This document shows, in pieces, positions 1 through 8,720 of a stretch of 64,000 nucleotides of DNA. A model generated the notes under the pieces. That model did no database searches. It saw nothing but the letters and a program-made list of their open reading frames with translations, and was not told where the DNA came from. This DNA comes from Candidatus Nanosynbacter sp. TM7-074 (GTDB lineage: Bacteria; Patescibacteriota; Saccharimonadia; Saccharimonadales; Saccharimonadaceae). Each line of letters starts with the position of its first letter. Positions within the stretch are counted from its first letter, which is position 1. The position numbers and the translations under genes are program-made. Where the stretch lies: assembly GCF_041006295.1 (NCBI RefSeq), contig NZ_CP158487.1, positions 186,001 to 250,000 of the forward strand, given 5' to 3'.

Positions 1-1043
1 AAAGTAGCGAGGTAAAGGATCGTTCTTCATTGCGTAGCAAGTATTCAATGGGCGATGAAGACCTCACAAAATTACGAAGTATTCCGCACGTAGAAAAAGT
101 GACACCATCCTACTCTACATCTGGAATCGTGTATGTTAAAAGTTCGGGGAATGGTAAGAAATTTACTCCAGACATAGCAGTTAAGGCGGACCGGACTCGG
201 GCGGAATTGGCGGCTGGTAGTTTGGACGATTTTATATTGAAGTCGGGTGAAGCTATTATTCCAGAGTCTTATGTAGGAAAAATGGGCTTCGCTAGCGCTA
301 AGTCGGCTATCGGTAAAACTATTACACTAGGTATCCGTGGCGGATCGTCATGGAGTGCTAGTGCTTCTAAAGAGATCTCTCTAAAAATTGTAGCTGTTGA
401 TAAACAGTCGGATACAACAATCTTCTATCAGCCTGCCGTGAGAATCTCATCAGACGACGCTAAGGATATTTACGAATATAGTCATTATAAGGGGTTATCT
501 AACGAATACTCATTGGTGATTGTGTCTGTTGATGACGTAAAGAATGTTGACGCTGTAAAGGATGAAATCAGTAAAAGCTATACTGCGTCGTCAATTCAAG
601 ATGCTCGCAAGGCGCTTCTGACAATGGTTAATGTAGCTCAGATGGCTTTGATAGGTTTTGGTGGACTGGCATTATTAGCAAGCGTGTTTGGAATCATTAA
701 TACTATGTATATTTCAGTTCTGGAGCGAACTAGTCAAATTGGTTTGATGAAGGCGTTGGGCACGAGTGGCCGCGATATCGGTAGGTTATTTAGATATGAA
801 GCAGCTTGGGTTGGTTTATTGGGCGGACTAATCGGTGTTGGTTTTGCGAGCTTGATAACACTGTTTAATCCGGTAATTGCTAGTGCGCTAAAACTGGGGG
901 CGGGTACTAATCTTCTGGTTATTAATCCAATACAAATTATTTTATTGATAGTCAGTCTAATGGTGATGGCGGTGCTGGCTGGTTGGTTGCCAAGCCGTAA
1001 AGCAACAAAGTTAGACCCAATTGAGGCGTTAAGGACAGAATAG
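1..1043 (+). CDS. ABC transporter permease, MacB/FtsX type (5' partial)
   Basis: Permease subunit of a MacB/LolCE-like ABC transporter. The reading frame is open to the left edge, so the true start lies outside the window; the first in-window start-like codon is a TTG at 30. The visible part has an extracytoplasmic MacB_PCD-like domain of about 200 residues, then the FtsX-like C-terminal membrane domain with three hydrophobic segments and the motif ERTSQIGLMKALG, ending in PSRKATKLDPIEALR, the usual tail of this family. The ATPase gene follows 10 bp downstream, so the two form one exporter. Substrate unknown; lipoprotein or peptide export is typical for the family. Confidence 0.9.
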   Translation, partial: SSEVKDRSSLRSKYSMGDEDLTKLRSIPHVEKVTPSYSTSGIVYVKSSGNGKKFTPDIAVKADRTRAELAAGSLDDFILKSGEAIIPESYVGKMGFASAKSAIGKTITLGIRGGSSWSASASKEISLKIVAVDKQSDTTIFYQPAVRISSDDAKDIYEYSHYKGLSNEYSLVIVSVDDVKNVDAVKDEISKSYTASSIQDARKALLTMVNVAQMALIGFGGLALLASVFGIINTMYISVLERTSQIGLMKALGTSGRDIGRLFRYEAAWVGLLGGLIGVGFASLITLFNPVIASALKLGAGTNLLVINPIQIILLIVSLMVMAVLAGWLPSRKATKLDPIEALRTE

Positions 1044-1053
1044 GAGAAATATC

Positions 1054-1755
1054 ATGATTGAACTTAAGAACGTAACGAAAATTTACGGCAAAAAGAAAAA
1101 TCAATTTGTAGCGTTAAATGATGTCAGTTTGAAAATTCCAACGGGCGTTAGTGTGGCGATTCTTGGTAAATCTGGCTCAGGAAAGTCGACATTGATGCAC
1201 GCGATTTCTGGACTTGACCGTCCGCAGCAGGGTCGAGTGATTATTGATGGTCAAGATATTTTGCAACTGAAGCAGAAGCAAGTTGATGAATTCCGGGCTA
1301 AAAAAATAGGTTTTATTTTCCAGAGCTTTTTCGTTCAAGGTAACGAAAGTGTTGAGGACAATGTTAGTTTGCCGCTAGAAATCGCACAGATGCCGCAAAA
1401 AATGCGTGAAGCGAAAATCAACGAGGCTCTGATGGCGGTGGATTTGTATGAGAAGCGTAAAAGCCGCGCAAAAGATTTATCTGGTGGTCAAAAGCAACGT
1501 TTGGCGATTGCCAGGGCGATTGTTGGTGATCCGCAGATTATCTTCGCTGATGAGCCAACGGGTAATCTAGACAGCGAAACTGGCGCTAAGATAGAAGAGC
1601 TACTGTTTAACTATAACAAACAAAAAGGCGCGACGTTGATAGTGGTGACTCATGATGATGATTTGGCTAAAAAATGCGATTACCAAATCCGTATAAAAGA
1701 CGGGCAAATTGAAGGTACTAATATTCCACAAGAGGAAAGGTATGAATCCCAGTGA
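1054..1755 (+). CDS. ABC transporter ATP-binding protein (MacB/LolD family)
   Basis: Cytoplasmic ATPase partner of the preceding permease. Walker A GKSGSGKST at about residues 38-46, signature LSGGQKQR near residue 142, Walker B IIFADEPTGNLDS following it, and the switch histidine in VVTHDDD. The length of 233 residues is normal for LolD/MacB-type ATPases. It starts at ATG after the spaced GGAGAAAT. Its last 14 bp overlap the start of the PadR gene, indicating one operon and translational coupling. Confidence 0.95.
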   Translation: MIELKNVTKIYGKKKNQFVALNDVSLKIPTGVSVAILGKSGSGKSTLMHAISGLDRPQQGRVIIDGQDILQLKQKQVDEFRAKKIGFIFQSFFVQGNESVEDNVSLPLEIAQMPQKMREAKINEALMAVDLYEKRKSRAKDLSGGQKQRLAIARAIVGDPQIIFADEPTGNLDSETGAKIEELLFNYNKQKGATLIVVTHDDDLAKKCDYQIRIKDGQIEGTNIPQEERYESQ

Positions 1756-2086
1756 TTATGCTGAAAGCCTAACCATTCAGCTGCGTAAAGGTTTTTTGGT
1801 GTACTGTGTGCTGCTTTCCTGTGCTAAGCAGGAGCAGTATGCCGGTGACATTGTTAGGCGATTAAGTGATTCAGAGTTAATGGTTGTTGAGGGCACAATT
1901 TATCCGCTACTAAACAGACTGCAGAAGTATGGGTATTTACTGCATGAATGGCGGGAAAGTGAGCAGGGGCCGCCCAGAAAATATTACTCACTAACAGATA
2001 GCGGGTTTCAGCTAGTTGATGAGTTGAAGCATCGCATAAAAATGTTGAATAGTTCGCTTAAGGATCTTGAGAAAGGTGTGAATTAA
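1742..2086 (+). CDS. PadR-family transcriptional regulator
   Basis: Winged-helix PadR regulator of 114 residues. The frame is open from 1709, but ATG 1742 is preceded at the right distance by GAGGAAAGG, so I take MNPSDYAES as the start. The family core is visible: VVEGTIYPLLNRLQKYGYL (recognition helix and wing) and GPPRKYYSLTDSG. PadR proteins commonly repress the transporter operon they lie in, so autoregulation of this ABC/PspC operon is a reasonable inference. The stop overlaps the next start (taATG). Confidence 0.9.
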   Translation: MNPSDYAESLTIQLRKGFLVYCVLLSCAKQEQYAGDIVRRLSDSELMVVEGTIYPLLNRLQKYGYLLHEWRESEQGPPRKYYSLTDSGFQLVDELKHRIKMLNSSLKDLEKGVN

Positions 2087-3372
2087 TGAAAGAGATAACT
2101 AGAATTCATCTAGCAAAAACGGCTTTTAGTATAGAAATTGAAGCTAAAAGTTCGCTAGAAAAATATCTTAATTCAATTCAAAAAAACATGCACGCTGAGC
2201 CGGAAGCTATGCGCGAAATCGAGGCACGGATGGTTGAGATTTTGGCAGAGCGCGGCGTAATGAAGGAAGGAGTCATTAGCGTTGACGATGTTTTAGCGAT
2301 TCAAAAGCAAATGGGTGAGTCGCGTGATTTTGCTGATGGCGATGGCCCAGTAGATGATGATCTGGATGGTGATGGTTCAGAGTCAAAGCCAGAAAGGCAA
2401 CTAATGCGTGATACTGATAATGCTATTATTGGTGGTGTTTGTGCGGGCGTGGCGGCATATTTTAACATCAATCCGCTATGGGTACGGCTAATTGCAATTG
2501 TCTCGTCGTTCGCAACTTTTGGTACGGCTGTATTAATTTACGTGGTGATGTGGCTATCGATGCCTCCGGCGAGTACGGCGTCAGATAAATTAAGAATGCG
2601 CGGCAAGCCAGTAACTCTGGCGGCCCTTAAAAAAGCAGCCGTTGAGGGTGGCTCAGTAATAGCTAATGAGAGTAGGGATTTGGCCTCTAAAATTCTTCGC
2701 TATTCTGCTGGAATTATAATTTTTCTGATGACTCTTGGGGTAGTGATTGGGCTGATTGTAGGTGGTGCGGTTGGTTTGTCGGTGATTGATCTGCTGAGTG
2801 GATTAAATGCACAAATATGGGCTTGGGGTCTATGGATTTCACTAGTGATTTGCGGCATTTCGGCGGCGGTTTTGGGTATGATGTTGTCGCGTAGCGTTTT
2901 TACTTGGACGATGAGTCGTGTGTCTGCATTCTCGATGATTATTGCTACGGTCGTTATATCTATGGGTATGGCCAGCTCAATTGTATTTGGCATGAAAGCT
3001 AGCTCAGAATTTATATATGAGTCGCAGTACCTGACAAAGAGAATGAATGTCGAAATTCCAGACGCAGATAATGTAAAAACAATTTCCATCAACGGCGCAA
3101 TGGGAAGTGTAAAACGAACCAACTCTGATAAGCTGAAAATCGAGGCTGAGTACATAGAATTACCGAACATGAAGAAGCCGGACGTCAATGTACGACGCGA
3201 GGGCGATCGATTGATGGTGTCTATTGCTGAAAAATGTCCGCGAACGATATTTTTCAGCGGTTGCCAAATGTTCTATACGCCAATTGGGCTTAAGATTTAT
3301 GCGCCTGCTGGCGTAAATGTGGATGGTCCAGCGTATTATGGCACTGATAGTGTAGATCACTCTGACGCCTAA
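2086..3372 (+). CDS. PspC-domain membrane protein
   Basis: 428 residues. Residues 1-85 are a charged cytoplasmic domain, then an acidic linker (DGDGPVDDDLDGDG). Residues about 105-160 are a PspC domain (IIGGVCAGVAAYFNINP followed by a membrane helix). Three further hydrophobic segments lie near 205-235, 245-268 and 278-302, and an outside beta-rich C-terminal domain has two cysteines (CPRTIFFSGC). PspC proteins belong to envelope-stress systems; position behind a PadR regulator and an ABC exporter matches the LiaI/PspC-with-PadR pattern of Gram-positives. Exact role unknown. Confidence 0.8.
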   Translation: MKEITRIHLAKTAFSIEIEAKSSLEKYLNSIQKNMHAEPEAMREIEARMVEILAERGVMKEGVISVDDVLAIQKQMGESRDFADGDGPVDDDLDGDGSESKPERQLMRDTDNAIIGGVCAGVAAYFNINPLWVRLIAIVSSFATFGTAVLIYVVMWLSMPPASTASDKLRMRGKPVTLAALKKAAVEGGSVIANESRDLASKILRYSAGIIIFLMTLGVVIGLIVGGAVGLSVIDLLSGLNAQIWAWGLWISLVICGISAAVLGMMLSRSVFTWTMSRVSAFSMIIATVVISMGMASSIVFGMKASSEFIYESQYLTKRMNVEIPDADNVKTISINGAMGSVKRTNSDKLKIEAEYIELPNMKKPDVNVRREGDRLMVSIAEKCPRTIFFSGCQMFYTPIGLKIYAPAGVNVDGPAYYGTDSVDHSDA

Positions 3373-3440
3373 GATAAGAATTAATTTGAATGATTTTACC
3401 GCTAATGCTACACTTGAAAGATGAAAGGTAATTTTTAAGC

Positions 3441-4280
3441 GTGGCTTGGTGGCAAGCAATTATTCTTGGTGTAATTGAAGGAATTACGGAATTCTTGCCG
3501 ATTTCTTCAACCGGACATTTGACGATTGCTGAGAAACTGATGGGGATGAAAATCGACGATCCTAGCGTGGTGGCGTTTACGGCGGTGATCCAAATTGGGG
3601 CAATTTTGGCGGCAGTAATTTATTTCTGGAGCGATATTTGGCGCATTCTGCAAGCTTGGTGGTGCGGCCTGTGGTGGAAGCGAGCGCGCCGGAAGTTTGA
3701 TTATAAATATGGCTGGGCGATCATCATTGGCTCAATTCCTATTGCCGTCGTTGGCCTTCTGTTCAAGCACGAAGTTGAAACGGTGCTAAGGAGTTTGTGG
3801 TTTGTGGCGATTGGGCTGGTCGGCTGGAGCTTGGTGATGTGGCTGGCGGATAATCGGGCGATAAAAAATAAGCGCAATGAAGCAGAGACCAGCTGGAAAG
3901 ATACGCTGATCATCGGCGTAGGGCAGTGTCTGTCGTTAATTCCAGGAATCAGCCGTTCTGGTGCAACAATCTCCATTGGTCTGTTCCGCGGCTTTGACCG
4001 TGTTTCGGTTACGAAGTTGAGCTTCTTCTTGGGCATTCCAGCTTTAATGGCGGCGGGACTACTGGAGGTTGTTACCAAATATAAACACATTTCCGGCGGC
4101 GTTGGTTGGACATCGACCATTATTGCTACCGTAGTTTCGTTTGGCGTGGGTTATGTGGCGGTATCATGGCTGCTGAAGTTTATCCAGAGTAATAATTTCC
4201 GTCCATTTATAATTTATCGATTTACGATGGGGCTATTTCTATTGATACTGCTTGGTGTCGGGCTTATCTCTCACGTTTAG
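3441..4280 (+). CDS. uppP: Undecaprenyl-diphosphatase
   Basis: Integral membrane phosphatase that converts undecaprenyl diphosphate to the monophosphate lipid carrier for peptidoglycan synthesis. The two family signatures are present: EGITEFLPISSTGH near the N-terminus and PGISRSGATIS near residue 170. Multiple hydrophobic helices and a length of 279 match BacA/UppP. The start is GTG at 3441 (MAWWQAIILGVIEGI) with only a weak ribosome binding site. Confidence 0.95.
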   Translation: MAWWQAIILGVIEGITEFLPISSTGHLTIAEKLMGMKIDDPSVVAFTAVIQIGAILAAVIYFWSDIWRILQAWWCGLWWKRARRKFDYKYGWAIIIGSIPIAVVGLLFKHEVETVLRSLWFVAIGLVGWSLVMWLADNRAIKNKRNEAETSWKDTLIIGVGQCLSLIPGISRSGATISIGLFRGFDRVSVTKLSFFLGIPALMAAGLLEVVTKYKHISGGVGWTSTIIATVVSFGVGYVAVSWLLKFIQSNNFRPFIIYRFTMGLFLLILLGVGLISHV

Positions 4281-4293
4281 GCAAAAATTGTTA

Positions 4294-4299
4294 TATAAT
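4294..4299 (+). promoter_or_regulatory. -10 box of leaderless serS
   Basis: TATAAT whose last base is exactly 7 nt before the serS ATG at 4306, placing the predicted +1 on the A of the start codon. No Shine-Dalgarno sequence precedes it. Confidence 0.7.
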
Positions 4300-4305
4300 G
4301 AAGGC

Positions 4306-5547
4306 ATGTTAGACATCAAGTTTATTCGAGATAATGTCGATCTTGTGCAAAGGTCGGCGAATGATAAGGGTTATAAGGTCGATATTGCGGCATTATTGCA
4401 GCTGGATGATGAGCGTCGCGATCTGCAAAAACAAGTTGACGCTTTGCGTGAGCGACGTAATGTGATTTCGACACAGATGAAGGGTGGTCGTCCAGATCAG
4501 GAATTGATTGATCGGGGGAAACAGCTGAAAATTGAGCTAGCAGAGCGTGAAGGCTACTTGAAAGCCACTGAAGAAAAAATAGCCGCAATTCTGAAAAATG
4601 TGCCAAATGTAACTTTTGATGACGTGCCGCTCGGTGGCGAGGAGGATAGCGTCGAGGTTAAGCGTTGGGGCGAGCAGAAAACTGGTGCCGTGGATCATCT
4701 GGATTATGCTGTTAAGCGTGGCTGGGTGGATTTTGAGCGTGGTGCAAAAGTGGCTGGTGCGAAGTTTTATTACCTTAAGGGCGACTTGGCGCTACTGGAA
4801 AATGCTGTGACGCAGTTCGCGCTGGACTATGTGACGAAACAAGGATTTACTTTCATGACCGTGCCTCATATGGTCAATTTACGTACCGCCGAAGGTGCAG
4901 GCTTTACTCCAAAAGGCGAGGGTAGTAATGAATACGTGGTTGAGGGCGAAGATTTGACCTTAATCGGGACGGCAGAAATGCCTCTGACGGGCTATCACGC
5001 TGATGAAATTTTGGACGATAAAGATTTACCGCTACTATATGCAGGGTATAGCCCATGCTACCGTAAAGAGGCGGGAACATACGGCAAGCATACGCGTGGG
5101 TTGTTCCGAGTGCACCAATTTAACAAATTGGAAATGTACGCGTTTTGTTTGCCAGAACAGTCCAAGGAGATCCATGAAAAAATCCTCAGCGTCGAGGAAG
5201 CGTTGTGGCAGCAAATCGGCATTTCGTACCATGTGGTGAATATTGCCGCAGGAGATTTGGGCGCACCAGCCGCTAAAAAATACGACATCGAATATTGGTC
5301 GCCAGTTGACGGCACTTTCCGTGAGTTGACCAGCTGTTCGAATTGTACGGACTATCAAGCGCGTGGCTTGAATATTCGCGTGCGGCGCGCGGATGGTAGT
5401 ATCGAGTCGGTTCATACTCTGAACGGTACGGCGGTTTCGCTGGCGCGGTCATTGGTGGTGATTTTGGAGAATTTCCAGAACGAAGATGGCAGCTTAACGG
5501 TGCCAGAGGTATTGCGACCGTATATGAATGGACGTGACGTGATATAA
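4306..5547 (+). CDS. serS: Seryl-tRNA synthetase
   Basis: Class II aminoacyl-tRNA synthetase charging tRNA-Ser, 413 residues. An N-terminal coiled-coil arm (about residues 30-100) is followed by the catalytic core with motif 2 (CYRKEAGTYGKHTRGLFRVH) and motif 3 (LNGTAVSLARSLVVILEN). The open frame reaches 4252, but MLDIKFIRDN at 4306 is the canonical SerRS N-terminus and fits the leaderless promoter. Confidence 0.97.
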   Translation: MLDIKFIRDNVDLVQRSANDKGYKVDIAALLQLDDERRDLQKQVDALRERRNVISTQMKGGRPDQELIDRGKQLKIELAEREGYLKATEEKIAAILKNVPNVTFDDVPLGGEEDSVEVKRWGEQKTGAVDHLDYAVKRGWVDFERGAKVAGAKFYYLKGDLALLENAVTQFALDYVTKQGFTFMTVPHMVNLRTAEGAGFTPKGEGSNEYVVEGEDLTLIGTAEMPLTGYHADEILDDKDLPLLYAGYSPCYRKEAGTYGKHTRGLFRVHQFNKLEMYAFCLPEQSKEIHEKILSVEEALWQQIGISYHVVNIAAGDLGAPAAKKYDIEYWSPVDGTFRELTSCSNCTDYQARGLNIRVRRADGSIESVHTLNGTAVSLARSLVVILENFQNEDGSLTVPEVLRPYMNGRDVI

Positions 5548-5548
5548 T
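5543..5548 (+). promoter_or_regulatory. hpf promoter -10 box
   Basis: Extended -10 TGATATAAT overlapping the end of serS. Predicted +1 near 5555 leaves a leader of about 23 nt containing TAGGAGG. This is a leadered, SD-bearing gene, in contrast to its leaderless neighbours. Confidence 0.65.
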
Positions 5549-5577
5549 GAAAGACATATTAGTTAGTAGGAGGAAAA

Positions 5578-5949
5578 ATGATTAAAAATATTACTATTAC
5601 TGGCGTTAAGTACGAGTTAAACGATACGACTAAGAAATATGTTGAGCGAAAAATTGGTGGTTTGGGCAAATATTTACCACGGCATGCCCGTAAGAGCGCG
5701 ACCGCTGATGTAAAGATTAAGCAAATCGATAATCCTGGTGGTAATAAATACGAAGTTGAAGTTATTATCAACGTGCCAGATAAGAAAATTACCGCTAAAG
5801 ATTCAACCATGAACGTTTTGGCGGCAGTGGACATCGTTGAGGCAAAGTTGAACGGTCAGGTGAGAAAGTATAAGGATGAAGTGTTGGCGCACGTTGGTAG
5901 TAGCCGCGGAATTTTGGCTAAGTTGAAGAGAGGCTTGGGTAGAAGATAA
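5578..5949 (+). CDS. hpf: Ribosome hibernation promoting factor (HPF/RaiA family)
   Basis: 123-residue ribosome-associated protein that silences ribosomes in slow growth. The S30AE/sigma-54 modulation fold is recognisable: ITGVKYELNDTTKKYVERKI at the N-terminus and VDIVEAKLNGQVRKYK near residue 85. It lacks the extra C-terminal dimerisation domain of long HPFs, ending in a basic tail (KLKRGLGRR). A strong AGGAGG lies 5 nt before the ATG. It has its own promoter and a terminator directly downstream. Confidence 0.9.
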   Translation: MIKNITITGVKYELNDTTKKYVERKIGGLGKYLPRHARKSATADVKIKQIDNPGGNKYEVEVIINVPDKKITAKDSTMNVLAAVDIVEAKLNGQVRKYKDEVLAHVGSSRGILAKLKRGLGRR

Positions 5950-5970
5950 TTATTAGCTGAAGTTGGCATG

Positions 5971-5999
5971 AAGCGCTCATATTCTGGGCGCTTTTTCTT
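5971..5999 (+). terminator. Rho-independent terminator after hpf
   Basis: Stem AAGCGC / GCGCTT (5971-5976 with 5988-5993) followed by a T-rich run. Confidence 0.75.
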
Positions 6000-6020
6000 T
6001 TCAAATTGACCTAAAAACGT

Positions 6021-6026
6021 TATAAT
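6021..6026 (+). promoter_or_regulatory. secA promoter -10 box
   Basis: TATAAT with predicted +1 near 6033, giving a leader of about 40 nt before the preferred secA start at 6075. Confidence 0.55.
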
Positions 6027-6074
6027 AAAAGAAGTTTTTTGAAAATGCCTGAAAGTGAGGGAGTTTTAAGTTTT

Positions 6075-8705
6075 ATGGCAATTACACAACAAAAGGCGCT
6101 GAGTAAGATTTTTGGCGATCCGCAGAAGAAGATTCTGAAACGACTGCGAAAACAAGTTGACGTTATCAATGGTCTAAATGACAAATATGAAAAAATGTCA
6201 GACAAAGAGCTTCGAGAGCAGACGGAGGCTCTGAAAAAGCGTTTGGATAAGAAAAACGTAACCTTGGATACGATTTTGCCGGATGCCTTTGCGGTGGCGC
6301 GTGAGGCAGCCAAGCGTGTCATCGGCGAGCGTCCGTATGACGTGCAGTTAATCGGTGGTATGGTGCTGCATGAGGGTAATGTGGCCGAGATGAAGACTGG
6401 TGAGGGTAAGACTCTGGTGGCGACACTGCCGACATATCTCAACGCGCTGGAAGGCAAGGGTGTTCACGTGGTGACTGTCAACGACTATCTGGCACAGCGT
6501 GACGCGGGCTGGATGGGCCAGGTGTATGATTTTTTGGGCTTGACGACTGGTGTGATCATTAACGAAGCATCATTTGTCTATGACAAAGAGTACGATAATG
6601 AGCACCACGACGATCCGCGCATGCGCAAGCTCCGCCCGGTTACGCGTAAAGAAGCCTATGCGGCGGATATTACCTACGGCACAAATAACGAGTTTGGCTT
6701 TGACTATCTGCGCGACAACATGGTTAACGACATGGATCTGCTCAGGCAGCGCGAGCTGAACTTTGCCATTGTTGACGAGGTGGACTCAATTTTGATCGAC
6801 GAAGCGAGGACGCCACTGATTATCTCGGCGCCAGCAGCGGAAAACCCAGATAATTACTATACTTTCGCCAAAGTTGCCAGTAAATTAGTGCCAGATGACT
6901 ATGTTCTGGACGAAAAGCGCCGCAGTGTGGCCTTGACCGACGAGGGCGTGGAGAAAGTCCAAAAACTGCTGGGTATAAAAAATTTTTACACGCCAGACCA
7001 CGTGCGCAGCGTTTACCATATGGACCAGGCGCTGCGAGCACAAACCTTGTTCAAGCGCGACAAAGACTATGTGGTGACTAATGATGGCGAAGTGATCATC
7101 GTCGATGAACACACCGGTCGTTTGATGCAAGGACGCCGTTACAACGAAGGTTTGCATCAGGCAATTGAGGCCAAAGAAGGCGTGCCAGTGCTGGAAGAAA
7201 GCATGACGCTGGCGACTATTTCGTTCCAGAATTATTTCCGTTTGTACAATAAACTTTCCGGTATGACTGGTACGGCGTTCACCGAGGCCGAAGAGTTCCA
7301 ACAAATTTATTCACTGGACGTCATCCAGATTCCACCGAACAAACCAGTGATTCGCGAAGACAAAGAAGACCTGATCTTCAAGACCGAAAAAGGCAAACTG
7401 AAGGCAGTGGCTGAAGCTATCAAGGATTATCACAAGCAAGGCCGGCCAGTGCTGGTTGGTTCTGGTTCAATCGCTAAGAACGAACAGATTGCCAAATATC
7501 TGGAAAAAGAAGGCATCAAGTTTGAGATTTTGAACGCCAAGAATAATGAGCGCGAGGCGGCTATCATCGAGAAGGCTGGTAAAAAGGGCGCGATTACCCT
7601 AGCGACAAACATTGCCGGACGCGGTACCGACATTAAGCTCGGCAAGGGCGTTAAGGAGTTAGGTGGTCTGGTGGTGATCGGTTCAGAGCGGCACGAATCA
7701 CGACGTATTGACAATCAGCTGCGCGGTCGTGGTGGTCGTCAGGGCGACCCAGGTGAAACGCAGTTTTATGTATCGACCGAAGATGATTTGATGCGAATTT
7801 TCCAGGGCGAGCGTATCGCGGCGTTGATGGATCGGCTGGGCGTCGATGAAGAAACGCCGATTCAAAATCGCGCCGTGTCTAAGACGCTGGAGGCAGCCCA
7901 AAAGCGTGTCGAAGGCTATAACTTTGATACGCGCAAAAATGTTGTTCAGTACGACAACGTCATCAACCGTCACCGCCGCGTGGTGTATGTCATGCGCCGC
8001 AAGATTTTGGAAGGTGACAACATTAAGCCAGAAATTGAGCGCTTGTTGAGAGCGAAAGTTAGTGAATTGACGACATTACCAATTAAAAATAATCCAAAGT
8101 TTGTTGAAGAATTTGTGGCGACTTTCCCGGTTGATGAGGGCAAACTTTCAAAAATTGGTAAGGAAAAGAAAGATAAGCTTCGCTACGAAAAGGCGTTGAA
8201 ACTAGCAGAAGAAGCTTACGCAGCTAAAGAATCTGAGATTAGTTCTGATGATTTGCGTGGTGTTGAGCGCGAGGTTTATATGGCTGTGCTGGATACATTG
8301 TGGATGCAACATTTGGAAAATATGCAACATTTGCGTGAAGGAATTCACTGGCGTAGTGTTGGTCAGCGCGATCCGTTGGTTGAATATCGCTCAGAATCTC
8401 AGAAGTTATTTGAGAGCTTGCAGGCTAATTTACGCAATGAAGTTCTGGCGACGATATTTAATATTCGTAAAGCTGATGCTGTGGTTCATCAATCACAGGA
8501 TGATGAGTATGACACAGAACTGACGCGCTTGGCGGAGAATGCTGTCGAGCGTGGCGTGAACGAAATTGGTTCTGGTGAAGAAAATCGTGATGATGACTTT
8601 TCGGTGAAAAAGGGGAAGACTAGCGCGGAATCTAATCGTGCTAAAAATCAAGCCCGCAAGAAGAAAAAAGCGCAGCGCCAAAACCGCAAAAAGAATCGTA
8701 AGTAG
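6075..8705 (+). CDS. secA: Preprotein translocase ATPase SecA
   Basis: Motor ATPase driving proteins through SecYEG. 876 residues from the preferred start MAITQQKALSKIFGDP, with GAGGGAG upstream; ATG 6045 in frame is the alternative. Walker A MKTGEGKT at about 106-113, DEVDSILIDEARTPL (Walker B), TNIAGRGTDIKLG and the arginine finger region QLRGRGGRQGDPG are all present. The C-terminus is a lysine/arginine-rich tail; the zinc-binding SEC-C motif is missing, so SecB-type contact by that route is unlikely. It probably shares a transcript with the M16 peptidase gene 15 bp downstream. Confidence 0.97.
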   Translation: MAITQQKALSKIFGDPQKKILKRLRKQVDVINGLNDKYEKMSDKELREQTEALKKRLDKKNVTLDTILPDAFAVAREAAKRVIGERPYDVQLIGGMVLHEGNVAEMKTGEGKTLVATLPTYLNALEGKGVHVVTVNDYLAQRDAGWMGQVYDFLGLTTGVIINEASFVYDKEYDNEHHDDPRMRKLRPVTRKEAYAADITYGTNNEFGFDYLRDNMVNDMDLLRQRELNFAIVDEVDSILIDEARTPLIISAPAAENPDNYYTFAKVASKLVPDDYVLDEKRRSVALTDEGVEKVQKLLGIKNFYTPDHVRSVYHMDQALRAQTLFKRDKDYVVTNDGEVIIVDEHTGRLMQGRRYNEGLHQAIEAKEGVPVLEESMTLATISFQNYFRLYNKLSGMTGTAFTEAEEFQQIYSLDVIQIPPNKPVIREDKEDLIFKTEKGKLKAVAEAIKDYHKQGRPVLVGSGSIAKNEQIAKYLEKEGIKFEILNAKNNEREAAIIEKAGKKGAITLATNIAGRGTDIKLGKGVKELGGLVVIGSERHESRRIDNQLRGRGGRQGDPGETQFYVSTEDDLMRIFQGERIAALMDRLGVDEETPIQNRAVSKTLEAAQKRVEGYNFDTRKNVVQYDNVINRHRRVVYVMRRKILEGDNIKPEIERLLRAKVSELTTLPIKNNPKFVEEFVATFPVDEGKLSKIGKEKKDKLRYEKALKLAEEAYAAKESEISSDDLRGVEREVYMAVLDTLWMQHLENMQHLREGIHWRSVGQRDPLVEYRSESQKLFESLQANLRNEVLATIFNIRKADAVVHQSQDDEYDTELTRLAENAVERGVNEIGSGEENRDDDFSVKKGKTSAESNRAKNQARKKKKAQRQNRKKNRK

Positions 8706-8720
8706 TCAGAAAGTTAGGCG

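Noticed and set aside
3160..3459. Reverse frame across the end of the PspC gene and start of uppP
   Set aside because: Shadow of two recognisable genes; no homology or SD.
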